From CAVVIH01 sp963748295 (GTDB taxonomy: Bacteria; Acidobacteriota; Vicinamibacteria; Vicinamibacterales; 2-12-FULL-66-21), in the NCBI GenBank assembly GCA_963748295.1, contig CAVVIH010000005.1, positions 806,001 to 870,000 of the forward strand: DNA of 64,000 bases, in the 5' to 3' direction. The notes below the pieces were generated by a model. That model was not told the DNA's origin and made no database searches. It worked only from the letters and a program-made list of their open reading frames with translations. Made by a program: the position numbers and the translations under genes. Within the stretch, counting starts at the first letter, position 1. Each line of letters begins with the position of its first letter. Positions 31,604 through 40,491 of this stretch are shown piece by piece.

Positions 31604-32765
31604 ATGAACACAGCCTTTCCGATTGCTGCTCGTGGTGGGCGCGCGTCCGAACTTCATGAAGATGGCGCCCATCATCCACGAGCTGAAGAAGCATCCCGGC
31701 GCGTTCGCGTGGAGGCTGGTCCACACCGGCCAGCACTACGACGCGGCGATGTCGGAGATCTTCTTCGAACAGCTCGGCATTCCCCAGCCCGACGTCGACC
31801 TCGGCGTCGGGTCGGGTTCGCACGCGCAACAGACCGCGGCCGTGATGGCCGCCTTCGAGCCTCAGGTGCTCGAGTGGCGGCCGCATCTCGTCGTCGTCGT
31901 CGGCGACGTGAACTCGACGCTCGCCTGCGCGCTGGTCGCGACCAAGCTGCAGGTCGCGGTCGCGCACGTCGAGGCGGGCCTGCGAAGCTTCGATCGGAGC
32001 ATGCCCGAAGAGATCAACCGGATGCTCACCGATCAGATTTCGGATCTGCTCTTCACGACCGAGGCGTCCGCGGAGGAGAACCTGCGGCGCGAGGGGATCG
32101 ATCGCTCGAAAATCCATTTCACCGGCAACGTCATGATCGACACGCTGCTCACCCACAGCGCGGAAGCGCGGCGGCGCGGCGTGTGCGAACGGCTCGGCCT
32201 GACGGCTCGCCAGTACGGCGTGCTGACGCTCCATCGGCCGAGCAACGTCGACGATCCGCAGGCGTTCGAGCGGCTGTTCAAGGCGATCGGACGGATCGCC
32301 GAGGATCTGCCGATCGTCTTCCCGGTGCACCCGCGAACGAGGCCGGCGCTCGAACGATCCGCGAGCGTCGCGCCGCTGATTGCCGGCAAGCGCCTTCTGC
32401 TCTTCGATCCGCTCGGCTACCTCGATTTTCTTGGCCTGATGGCCGACAGCGCGGTCGTACTGACCGACTCGGGCGGCATTCAGGAGGAGACCACGGTGCT
32501 CGGGATTCCCTGTCTGACGATGCGGGAAACGACCGAGCGGCCGGTGACGATCTCGGACGGCACGAATCTTCTGGTTGGCACCGATCCGTCGCACATCCTC
32601 GATGGCTGGCAGCGAGTACGGCAGGGCCGCGCCGCCGGCTCGAAGTCGCGCGTGCCGCCGCTCTGGGACGGTCGCGCGGCGGAACGTATCGTCGGCGTGC
32701 TCCGATCGTATGCGGCACAGGGGGCCGCCGGCAGCGACGAGCGACGGGTGGCCACGGGCACATAA
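31604..32765 (+). CDS. wecB: Non-hydrolysing UDP-N-acetylglucosamine 2-epimerase (one frameshift at the start)
   Basis: This enzyme interconverts UDP-GlcNAc and UDP-ManNAc, supplying amino-sugar precursors. The ~386-residue product has GARPNFMKMAP near the N-terminus, TGQHYD, VGDVNSTLA, HVEAGLRSFD, MPEEINR, LTLHRPSNVD, VHPRTRP and the C-terminal DSGGIQEE, all standard for the family. The clean frame opens at TTG 31623, but ATG 31604 fits if one C is removed near 31,618, giving MNTAFRLLLVVGARPNFMK, so that start is preferred. It lies 39 bases after the PAPS synthase stop and only five bases before the next glycosyltransferase. Confidence 0.9.
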
Positions 32766-32770
32766 GGACC

Positions 32771-33946
32771 ATGCCCCCGCACTCACAACCTGTCCGCGTG
32801 ATGCACGTGCTGTATCGCCTGCAGGCCGGAGGTACGGAGTACGGGGTCATCAAGCTGGTCAACGGCCTCGATCGCTCGCTCGTCACCAGCAGCATCTGCA
32901 GTTCGACGCCAGCCACCGAAGTGAAGGACCTGCTGCGCCCGGATGTCGTGCTGCACGAGTGCTCGAGGCGGGACGGCAACGATCCGAAATTCGTCTGGGA
33001 TCTCGTACGGCTTTTCCGCCGCGAGCGTCCGGACATCGTGCACACGCACGCATGGGGCACGCTGTGCGAGGGGCTGCTCGCGGCACGGTTGGCCGGCGTT
33101 CCGCAGGTCGTGCACGGCGAGCACGGCACGCTGCAGCTGAAAACGTATCAAGCCCGCGTTCAGCGATTCGCCTGGGGGCGCGTCGATCGGCTGCTGTCGG
33201 TGTCGTCGAGACTGGCGGAAGCGATGTCGAAGGCGACCGGCTATCCGCTCGATCGCATCGAGGTGATTCGAAACGGCGTCGACTTGTCCCGATTCACCGC
33301 GGTGGATCGCGCCGAGGCGCGCCGGCAGTTGAACCTCGCGTCCGATACGATCGCGATCGGCACCGCGGGACGGCTCGTGCCGGTCAAGGATCAGGCGCTG
33401 CTGCTCGAGGCTCTGGGGCAGCTTGCCGGGCGAGGCCTGAAATTCGTTGCGGTCATTGCCGGCGACGGCCCGCTTCGGAGCAGTCTCGAAGCGCGCGCGA
33501 CGGCGCTCGGCATCCACGATCGCGTCCGGTTCCTCGGCCATCGCCCTGACGTCGAACGCGTGTATGCGGCGCTCGATCTGTTCGTCCTGTCATCGGTATC
33601 CGAAGGACTGTCGAACACGATCCTCGAGGCGATGGCCAGCGGACTGCCAGTGGTTGCGACACGGGTTGGCGGGGCCGACGAGCTCATCGACGAAGGCACG
33701 ACCGGCTTCGCGGTCCCCGCGTCGAACGCCGCCGCGCTCGGCGACGCGATCGAGCGGGTCGCACGCGACCCGGAGCTTCTGACGCGCATGGGCCGGGCCG
33801 GGCGTGACCGCGCGCTCATGCACTTCGGACTCGATCGGATGCTGAGCAACTACACGAACGTGTATTGCGGATCGGCCGGCGTGGCGACGACCGTACGGCC
33901 GGATGTCGCCGAGAAAGGGGCGATGCGATGCCTGCCGCACAGCTGA
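32771..33946 (+). CDS. GT4 glycosyltransferase, exosortase/PEP-CTERM-locus type
   Basis: This 391-residue GT-B fold enzyme begins MHVLYRLQAGGTEYGVIKLV, similar to the sugar transferase associated with EpsH1/PEP-CTERM loci (TIGR03088-like). The donor-binding half shows AGRLVPVKDQ, GDGPLRSSLE and the GT4 signature SVSEGLSNTILEAMASGLPVVATRVGG (positions ~300-325). It should add one sugar to a lipid-linked glycan on the cytoplasmic side. The donor cannot be read from the sequence. It overlaps the following sulfotransferase by 19 bases. Confidence 0.88.
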   Translation: MPPHSQPVRVMHVLYRLQAGGTEYGVIKLVNGLDRSLVTSSICSSTPATEVKDLLRPDVVLHECSRRDGNDPKFVWDLVRLFRRERPDIVHTHAWGTLCEGLLAARLAGVPQVVHGEHGTLQLKTYQARVQRFAWGRVDRLLSVSSRLAEAMSKATGYPLDRIEVIRNGVDLSRFTAVDRAEARRQLNLASDTIAIGTAGRLVPVKDQALLLEALGQLAGRGLKFVAVIAGDGPLRSSLEARATALGIHDRVRFLGHRPDVERVYAALDLFVLSSVSEGLSNTILEAMASGLPVVATRVGGADELIDEGTTGFAVPASNAAALGDAIERVARDPELLTRMGRAGRDRALMHFGLDRMLSNYTNVYCGSAGVATTVRPDVAEKGAMRCLPHS

Positions 33947-34779
33947 GGCGTCTCGCCCGCGACCAGTTCCGGCGGGTCGACGACGTGTATCGGTCGTGCA
34001 CGGCCGGGATGCGCGTGCTGCCGGACTTCCTGATCATCGGCGAAGCCAAGTGCGGCACCACGGCGCTCTACGACCATATCAACGGGCACGAGTTCGTGCT
34101 GGAGGCGATGGAGAAAGAGGTGCACTTCTTCGATCTCCATTATTTTCGCGGCCTCGACTGGTACCGATCGCAGTTTCCTCTCCTGTGGCGGGCGCGCAGG
34201 AACGCGGCGCAGCGGTTCCTGACCGGCGAAGCCAGCCCTTACTACATGTTTCATCCGCACGCGCCGGAACGGATCAAGGCCACGCTGCCGGGCGTGAAGC
34301 TCATTGCGATGCTGCGCAACCCGGTCGAGCGTGCCTACTCGCACTATCAGCACGAGGTCCGGCGGCAGCACGAGACCCTCTCGTTCGAAGCGGCCATCGA
34401 CGCGGAGCCGGAGCGGCTGCGGGGAGAGCTCGAACGGATGATCGAGAACCCGCGCTACAACAGCCGCGAGCACCGCTGGCACGCCTACGCCACGCGCGGG
34501 ATTTACGTGGAGTCGCTGCAGAAGATCATGCGGCTGTTCGATCGGGAGCAGGTGCTGATCCTCAGGAGCGAGGATTACTTCGCCGCTCCCGACGCGACGC
34601 TGAACCGCGCGCTCGATTTTCTCGAACTACCGGGTCGGCAGCCGACGCCAGCCGTTCGCAGGAACGAAGGGAGCTATGCGGCGATCGATCCACGCCTGCG
34701 CCGACGGCTCGTGGACTTCTTCGCGCCGCACAACGCGCGGTTGAACGACTTTCTCGGCGTCGATTTCGGGTGGGACTGA
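33928..34779 (+). CDS. PAPS-dependent sulfotransferase 1
   Basis: This 283-residue protein transfers sulfate from PAPS to a glycan or similar acceptor. The 5'-phosphosulfate loop is GEAKCGTTAL (38-47), the EKEVHFFD segment follows, and the 3'-phosphate site is RNPVERAYSHY. ATG 33928 has GAGAAAGGGG upstream and overlaps the glycosyltransferase. It is close in sequence to sulfotransferase 3 (37329): both have TGEASPYYxFHPHAP and end in FAPHN..L...LG.DFGW, so these two are paralogues with a likely similar acceptor. Confidence 0.92.
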   Translation: MPAAQLRRLARDQFRRVDDVYRSCTAGMRVLPDFLIIGEAKCGTTALYDHINGHEFVLEAMEKEVHFFDLHYFRGLDWYRSQFPLLWRARRNAAQRFLTGEASPYYMFHPHAPERIKATLPGVKLIAMLRNPVERAYSHYQHEVRRQHETLSFEAAIDAEPERLRGELERMIENPRYNSREHRWHAYATRGIYVESLQKIMRLFDREQVLILRSEDYFAAPDATLNRALDFLELPGRQPTPAVRRNEGSYAAIDPRLRRRLVDFFAPHNARLNDFLGVDFGWD

Positions 34780-34781
34780 CC

Positions 34782-36383
34782 GTGCAGGAAAAAGCTGGCG
34801 TCGCGGCCGTCACTGTGGCCCCCGCCGAGGCCGAACCGCGCCTCCGCAAGGGGAAGAAGCAGAAGCAGGACGGCAAGAAGACCTACGGCCGCACCGCGAA
34901 GGTCGGGGCGGTCTGGTCGATGATGCGGCAGGGCGTCAACGAGGCAATCGGCCTTCCGGTGTCGATGGTGATGGCCCGGCTGCTGTCGCCGCACGACTTC
35001 GGCGTCGCGGCCGCCTCGGGTTTTTTCATCCAGCTTGCCGCCAGGCTGACGCAGTTCGGATTCGGCGCGTCGCTCGTCCGCGTCAAGGAAATGCGTCCGG
35101 AGCACCTCTCGTCCATCTACCTGGCCATCCAGGGGATGGGGATCTGCACGTTCACCGTCCTCTACGTGGCGGCGCCGATGTTCGGCCAGTTCTTCCGCAG
35201 CGACGAAGCGGGCGCCCTGCTGCGCCTCGCCGCAGTGTCGTTTGTCATCAATCCGCTCGGCGTGGTGCCTGCCGCGCTATTCCAGCGGCGGATGCAGTTC
35301 AAGTACACGGTCCTGGCCGACTGGGTCGACACAATCGTGGGAGCGGTCGTGACGATCGTCTTCGGCCTGCGCGGGTTCGCCTACTGGAGCATCGTCTACG
35401 GACACCTCTCCGGGTTGATCGTGCGGGTGATTCTGCAGCTGTTCCTGTCGCGGTGGCGGCCCACCCTGACATTCTCGAAGACGGCGTTCCGCGAACTGCT
35501 TGGGTTCGGCCTTGGCATCCAGACGAAGCGACTGCTCGACTACGCGGCGACCAATCTCGACAACCTCGTGGTCGGGCGGCTGCTCGGGATGTCGGCGCTC
35601 GGCATCTACAACAAGGCGTTCACGAACATGAACAAGCTCGTGTTCCGCATGACGCTGGGCCAGGCGCCGTTCCGCATCTTCTCGATCATTCACGAAGACC
35701 GCGAACGCTTCGCGCGCGCGTATCAGAAGCTGATCCTGAGCATCACGCTGATGGGCTACCCCGTCCTCGCCGGTTGCATCGTCGCCGCCGAGCCGATGTT
35801 CCTGCTGTTGTACGGCAAGCAGTGGCTGCCGGCGGTCTTTCCGTTCCAGCTGCTCTGCGCCGGCGGCATGATGCAGCTGCTGAGCGCCTACTCGTCCCAG
35901 GCCAATGAAGCGGCCGGCAACATCTGGCGGCAGACCGCGCGGCAGGCGTTCGGGGTCGTGCTGGTGGTCGTCGGCACGGCGATCGGCAGCCGCCTCGGTG
36001 GCGTAACCGGCGCCGCGATCGGCGTCCTCGTGGCATTTGCGTTCACCACACTCGCGCTGCAAGCGCTCGTCCGTGAGGCGACCGGCCTGACGCGGCGCGG
36101 CATGATCGCGCCGCAGCTTCCGGCGATGATGTGCGCCGGTCTCGTCGCGGCCGTCGTGTTCGCGGCCGGCATGGGGGTTCGGGCGGTCGTGCACGACCCG
36201 GCTCCGTGGCAGCTGTTCCTGGCGCAGGTCCTCGCCGGGGGCGCCGCCTATGCCACCTACGTGCTGTTCGTGCCGATTGCGGCGGTGCGCGAGGTCGTGA
36301 ACGAAACAATCGATGAGCTGCTGCCGGCCGGGCCGGCACGCGCGCTGCGCAGGCTGCGCGGCCTCGCGGGTCAGCAGGCATAA
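34782..36383 (+). CDS. Wzx-type polysaccharide flippase
   Basis: This ~533-residue inner-membrane protein of the MOP/polysaccharide-transport family moves lipid-linked glycan across the membrane. It has a lysine-rich N-terminus (KGKKQKQDGKK) and twelve or so membrane helices starting at VWSMMRQGVNEAIGLPVSM; typical residues are ARLLSPHDFGVAA and GRLLGMSALGIYNKAF. GTG 34782 is two bases after the preceding stop. It sits between sulfotransferase genes, which suggests the sulfated repeat unit is exported by a Wzx/Wzy-like route. Confidence 0.88.
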   Translation: MQEKAGVAAVTVAPAEAEPRLRKGKKQKQDGKKTYGRTAKVGAVWSMMRQGVNEAIGLPVSMVMARLLSPHDFGVAAASGFFIQLAARLTQFGFGASLVRVKEMRPEHLSSIYLAIQGMGICTFTVLYVAAPMFGQFFRSDEAGALLRLAAVSFVINPLGVVPAALFQRRMQFKYTVLADWVDTIVGAVVTIVFGLRGFAYWSIVYGHLSGLIVRVILQLFLSRWRPTLTFSKTAFRELLGFGLGIQTKRLLDYAATNLDNLVVGRLLGMSALGIYNKAFTNMNKLVFRMTLGQAPFRIFSIIHEDRERFARAYQKLILSITLMGYPVLAGCIVAAEPMFLLLYGKQWLPAVFPFQLLCAGGMMQLLSAYSSQANEAAGNIWRQTARQAFGVVLVVVGTAIGSRLGGVTGAAIGVLVAFAFTTLALQALVREATGLTRRGMIAPQLPAMMCAGLVAAVVFAAGMGVRAVVHDPAPWQLFLAQVLAGGAAYATYVLFVPIAAVREVVNETIDELLPAGPARALRRLRGLAGQQA

Positions 36384-36396
36384 GGAATTGGCGGAG

Positions 36397-37332
36397 ATGG
36401 CAGAAAAGTTCGTGGTCGTAGCCGGCAGCCCGAGAAGCGGCACATCGCTGCTGCGCACCTTTCTGACGCGCAGCGCGGCGCTGTGCGTGCACAAGACCGA
36501 ACCGCATTACGTCATCGATCTGTATCAGCGGCACGGGCGGACGATCACCGACGTGAAAGGCGCCGCCGACTTCCTGCTGTCGCACGAAAAATTTCCGGCC
36601 GCCGAAGTCGGCGAGGCGGAGCTGAGAAAGGCGCTCGAGGGCCGCACCTCGATCAGCCTGTCGGAGCTGCTTCGCACGTGCTACCGCCTTCTCAATCGTG
36701 AGCATCCGGAACGCCCCGTCGTCCTCAAGCACCCCGGGTTCATTCTTCACCTCGATTTGATCAAGGACCTGTTTCCCGGCGTCTGCGTGATTCACTCGAT
36801 TCGAGATCCGCGCGCGAACGCCCACTCGCAGCGCACGCGCTGGCCGTCGACGAGCCTGTGGGATGCGGCGAGCCGATGGCGCGCGTCGGTGAGGGCGGGA
36901 CGCGAGTGGCAGGCACGCGGCGCGACACCGTATCTGGAAATCCGCTACGAGGATCTGGTGACCGAACCGGATGCGACGTGCGCGACAATCTGCGGCTTTC
37001 TCGGCATTCCGTTCGATCAGGCGATGCTGGCGTTCGATCACGTCGAACGCGAATGGAACCCGGCGAACCCCGGCGAAGGCGCCAAGCGCCATTACCAGGG
37101 CTTCGAGAAGCAGCGGATCGACAAGTGGAAGAAGTACATGGCGCCGGCGGAGGTGAAGCTGATCGAAGATCGCTGCCGCGAGGGAATGGCGCTCTTCGGC
37201 TACGAGTTGATGAATCCGCAGGTCGATGTCAGCGCCTACGTGCCGTACTACCTGAAGGAGCGAAAGAAGGCGCTGAAGAAGTCGGTCAAGCGGATGCGCA
37301 AGCGGCTCCGGCTCCGTGTGGGCGCGTCGTGA
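36397..37332 (+). CDS. PAPS-dependent sulfotransferase 2
   Basis: This 311-residue protein has the 5'-PAPS loop GSPRSGTSLL at residues 10-19 and the 3'-phosphate site RDPRANAHSQRTR near 135. The N-terminus has no signal peptide, so it should act in the cytoplasm. The C-terminus is lysine- and arginine-rich (KKALKKSVKRMRKRLRLRV). ATG 36397 has GGCGGAG upstream. Its stop overlaps the GTG of the next sulfotransferase (GTGA). Confidence 0.9.
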   Translation: MAEKFVVVAGSPRSGTSLLRTFLTRSAALCVHKTEPHYVIDLYQRHGRTITDVKGAADFLLSHEKFPAAEVGEAELRKALEGRTSISLSELLRTCYRLLNREHPERPVVLKHPGFILHLDLIKDLFPGVCVIHSIRDPRANAHSQRTRWPSTSLWDAASRWRASVRAGREWQARGATPYLEIRYEDLVTEPDATCATICGFLGIPFDQAMLAFDHVEREWNPANPGEGAKRHYQGFEKQRIDKWKKYMAPAEVKLIEDRCREGMALFGYELMNPQVDVSAYVPYYLKERKKALKKSVKRMRKRLRLRVGAS

Positions 37333-38202
37333 CGGGAACCACCACGCCGCGCCGCGGTGACACGTCACACAAGGAGTTGAACCGGCCGCTGACCCGCTTC
37401 CGGGTCGCAACCGGATCGCTCCGGATGCTGCCCGACTACATCATCATCGGCGCGCAGAAATGCGGCACCAGCTCGCTCTACCGCTATCTCAACGAACATC
37501 CCGCGGTTGCCGCCGCGGCCGGAAAGGAAATCCATTTCTTCGACTGGTCACTACCCACGAGGGGCGCGGTGGTATCGGGCACATTTCCCAACCGTCGCGT
37601 ATCGCGAGCTGTTCCGAGCCCGCACGGGTCAGCGTCTGATCACCGGTGAAGCGAGTCCGTACTACATCTTCCACCCGCACGCGCCGAAGCGGATCAAGGC
37701 GCTCGTGCCCGGCGCCAAGCTGATCGTGCTCCTGCGCGATCCTGTCGAGCGCGCCGTCTCGGCCTACCACCATCAGGTCCGCGCCGGGACCGAAACGCTG
37801 TCGCTGACGGAGGCGCTCGATCGCGAGCCGTCACGGCTCGCAGCCGAGGTGCAGCGTCTGGCGCAGGACGAGAACTACAAGAGCGCCGCTCACCGCCGTT
37901 ATTCCTACATGGCGCGCGGCCTCTACGCAGACCAGCTCGAAACCTGGCTCCGTCACTTCCCGCGCGAGCAGCTGCTCGTGATCCGCAGCGAGGACTTTTT
38001 CGACGACCCCGGCACGACCGTGGCACAGGTCATCGAGTACCTCGGTCTGCCGCCGTGGAAATCGAGGGAGTATCGCAAGTTCAACGCGGGCGAGTACGGG
38101 GATATGGATCCCGCAATCCGTCAGCGGCTCGGCGAATACTTCGCGCCCCATAACCGCCGCCTCTACGCGCTGTTAGGCAGGGATTTCGGATGGCCCGCCT
38201 GA
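37329..38202 (+). CDS. PAPS-dependent sulfotransferase 3 (one frameshift)
   Basis: This ~290-residue sulfotransferase is a paralogue of sulfotransferase 1. The first frame gives LPDYIIIGAQKCGTSSLYRYL and KEIHFFDW; the frame breaks near 37,548 and continues as HYPRGARWYRAHFP in the next frame, through TGEASPYYIFHPHAP, RDPVERAVSAYHH and the end FGWPA. GTG 37329 overlaps the preceding stop; an ATG at 37425 would cut residues that align with sulfotransferase 1. The break is probably a sequencing indel. Confidence 0.85.
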
Positions 38203-38234
38203 CCGGACTTTAATCGCGTGACCGGACTTTAATC
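38200..38234 (+). repeat. Short tandem duplication TGACCGGACTTTAATC
   Basis: The 16-base unit TGACCGGACTTTAATC occurs at 38200-38215 and again at 38219-38234 (19-base period), right at the end of sulfotransferase 3, whose TGA is in the first copy. It is probably a local duplication. Confidence 0.8.
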
Positions 38235-38337
38235 TGGTGTCGGCCCGACTTTTGGGGGCGGGTTTGGCTGACCCGGGACTATGGCTATCAACTACCTTAT
38301 CTTCAATAATTTACAAGCATACTCGGCAGGCGATTAC

Positions 38338-38353
38338 TGGCCAGCGCTTTGCT
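38338..38353 (+). promoter_or_regulatory. Sigma-54 (-24/-12) promoter match upstream of sulfotransferase 4
   Basis: TGGCCAGCGCTTTGCT has the GG-N10-GC spacing and the shared TTTGCT -12 core. It follows a clearly AT-rich stretch (38285-38330) unlike the rest of the window. The predicted start of transcription (~38,364) is only about nine bases before ATG 38373, which is short for a leader. Confidence 0.5.
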
Positions 38354-38372
38354 CAGATAAGGCGGAACCGAG

Positions 38373-39218
38373 ATGAGCATCGCCGAGCTCAGTACGCCAC
38401 AGCCACGCTTCCCGGCCTGCCCGCCCAAGCCTGGATTTCTCACCGAGCGCAAGACCGTGCGAGGTCCACTGGCGCCCCTGCGGGCGCTGGCAAAGCGTCA
38501 GGTCCTCGCCGCGCTCGATCGGGGCTGGTTCGGGGCCACGCCGCTCCAGAACCACGTCGTCATGTGCGGCTTCCCGCGATCGGGAACGACGCTGCTGCAG
38601 CTGATGGTGGAGACGGCTTACCCGGGCGCGCGGACCTTCCATCGCGAACGCGCCGCGCTCGCCGCCATTCAGAATACCTGGCCGGGCCGCCACGCCATGA
38701 TGATCACCAAGCGGCCGGACGACGTGTTCTGGCTCGACGACGTGCGCGAACGCTATCGTGACCGCCGCCCGAAGCCGCTGTTCGTGATCAGCCTGCGCGA
38801 CCCGCGCGCCGTGCTCACGTCGATCCACGTCGACAAGCCGGGATACTGCGTGCCAGCGGCGAAATGGCGCGCCACCTACGACCACATCCGGTACAACGTT
38901 CAGTTCGACGACGTGATTACGGTCGAGTATCGCGATCTGGTGGAGTCGCCACAGAAGGTTCAGGAACAGCTGGCCGCGTTCCTCGGGACGGCGCCCGAGG
39001 GTCGATTCGACGACTACCTCGCCCGCGTCCCGGGTGATTTCGACACGCGGGCGCTGAATGGTGTGCGTCCTCTCGATGCGAGCCGTCTCGATCGGTGGCG
39101 CGCGCCGAAACATCGTCCCAGACTCCAGGAGCTGCTGCGCGAGCTCCCGGAGCTGCCCGAGCGGTTGATTGAAATGGGCTACGAGCAGGACACGGCATGG
39201 ACGCGCGAGTACCGCTAG
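38373..39218 (+). CDS. PAPS-dependent sulfotransferase 4
   Basis: This 281-residue protein has the 5'-PAPS loop GFPRSGTTLL (66-75) and the 3'-phosphate site RDPRAVLTSIHV (~142-153). ATG 38373 follows the only AT-rich gap of this operon. The next gene starts ten bases after its stop. Confidence 0.9.
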   Translation: MSIAELSTPQPRFPACPPKPGFLTERKTVRGPLAPLRALAKRQVLAALDRGWFGATPLQNHVVMCGFPRSGTTLLQLMVETAYPGARTFHRERAALAAIQNTWPGRHAMMITKRPDDVFWLDDVRERYRDRRPKPLFVISLRDPRAVLTSIHVDKPGYCVPAAKWRATYDHIRYNVQFDDVITVEYRDLVESPQKVQEQLAAFLGTAPEGRFDDYLARVPGDFDTRALNGVRPLDASRLDRWRAPKHRPRLQELLRELPELPERLIEMGYEQDTAWTREYR

Positions 39219-39228
39219 CGGGACGGCG

Positions 39229-40491
39229 ATGAAGGTTCTCTATCTCGCGCCCCAGCCGAAGCGCGAAGGACCGCTGACCGCTTACTCGTTTCTCGACGAG
39301 GAGATCAGGGCGCTCGCCGGTGCCGGCGTGCGAGCGTACGTGCTGTCCCGTCGGACCCAGGCGCCGCGCGAGGACCGCGGCGTGGTGCGGTGGCCGCTGC
39401 GGCGCGAGCAATCGCTGCGCGGACGCGGTGAGAGCATGCCGTTCATGCTGCGTTCATCGGCCGGCATGCACCCGGCCAATCTGCTTTCGTTCGGTGAATG
39501 GTACCGGGCGGCCCTGGTGGAACGGACGGCCGCACAGGTGATAGAGCAGGAAAAGATTGACGTCGTGCACAGCCATTTTGCGTGGCCGAACGGCCTCGGC
39601 GGATCGCTGGCACGGCGCGCGACGGGAGTCCCGCTGGTCGCGTGCCTGCGAGGCGCCGATATTCTGGTCGACGAAGCCATTTCCTACGGCGCGCGTGACT
39701 GGCCGTTCTTCGATCGCAACTTGAAACGGCTGCTGAAGACGGCGGATCGGACGCTTTATTTCTCTGAGTTCATGCGGGAAGAAGCCATCCGCCTCGGCGC
39801 GCCCGCCGAGCGGGCGCAGACGGTCCAGAAGGCCGTCGATCTGTCCCAGTTCCGCGTGATCGAGGACCGCCCGAAGGTGCGCCGCGAGCTTGGATTCGGC
39901 GACCGGCCGATGATTCTCACGGTCGGTGGCCTGATTCCGCGCAAGGGCATCGACGTCATCCTGCACGCGCTCGCCGGACTCCGTCAGAAGCACGACTTCT
40001 CGTTCGTGATCTGCGGCGACGGTCCCGAGCGCGAAGCGCTGCAGGGGCTGGCGCGGCAGCTGTCACTGGCGGATCGCACGCACTTCATGGGCGTGGTGAG
40101 CCGCGACGAGATTCCGAAGTTCTTCGGCGCGTGCGAAATCTTCGTGCTCGCCTCCGTGCTCGAGGCTGCCGGCAACGTGCTGTTCGAAGCCATGGGCGCC
40201 GGACGTCCGATCGTGTGCACGCGCGCCGGCGGCCCTGGCGAGTACGTCGAAGACGGCGTGACCGGCTTCGTCGTGCCGGTACGCGACAGCGCGGCGCTGG
40301 GCGCACGGATCGACGCGCTGCTCACCGAGCCTGCGCTCCGGGATCGTCTCGGCGAAGCCGGCCGGCAGCGTGCGCTGACGAAATTCGCCTATCCCCGGCT
40401 GGTTCGCGACATCATCTCCGTGTACGAACAGGTCGTCCGGCAGCGCGGCGCGGCGCAGCCGGTGAGCGAACGCAGCGCGGAGGCGACGTAA
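39229..40491 (+). CDS. GT4 glycosyltransferase
   Basis: This 420-residue GT-B glycosyltransferase has an N-terminal acceptor half starting MKVLYLAPQPKREGPLTAY and a donor half with TVGGLIPRKGIDVIL, CGDGPEREALQ and the motif VLEAAGNVLFEAMGAGRPIV. Donor and acceptor cannot be read. ATG 39229 is ten bases after the previous stop; the downstream amidotransferase starts immediately after its stop codon. Confidence 0.9.
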   Translation: MKVLYLAPQPKREGPLTAYSFLDEEIRALAGAGVRAYVLSRRTQAPREDRGVVRWPLRREQSLRGRGESMPFMLRSSAGMHPANLLSFGEWYRAALVERTAAQVIEQEKIDVVHSHFAWPNGLGGSLARRATGVPLVACLRGADILVDEAISYGARDWPFFDRNLKRLLKTADRTLYFSEFMREEAIRLGAPAERAQTVQKAVDLSQFRVIEDRPKVRRELGFGDRPMILTVGGLIPRKGIDVILHALAGLRQKHDFSFVICGDGPEREALQGLARQLSLADRTHFMGVVSRDEIPKFFGACEIFVLASVLEAAGNVLFEAMGAGRPIVCTRAGGPGEYVEDGVTGFVVPVRDSAALGARIDALLTEPALRDRLGEAGRQRALTKFAYPRLVRDIISVYEQVVRQRGAAQPVSERSAEAT

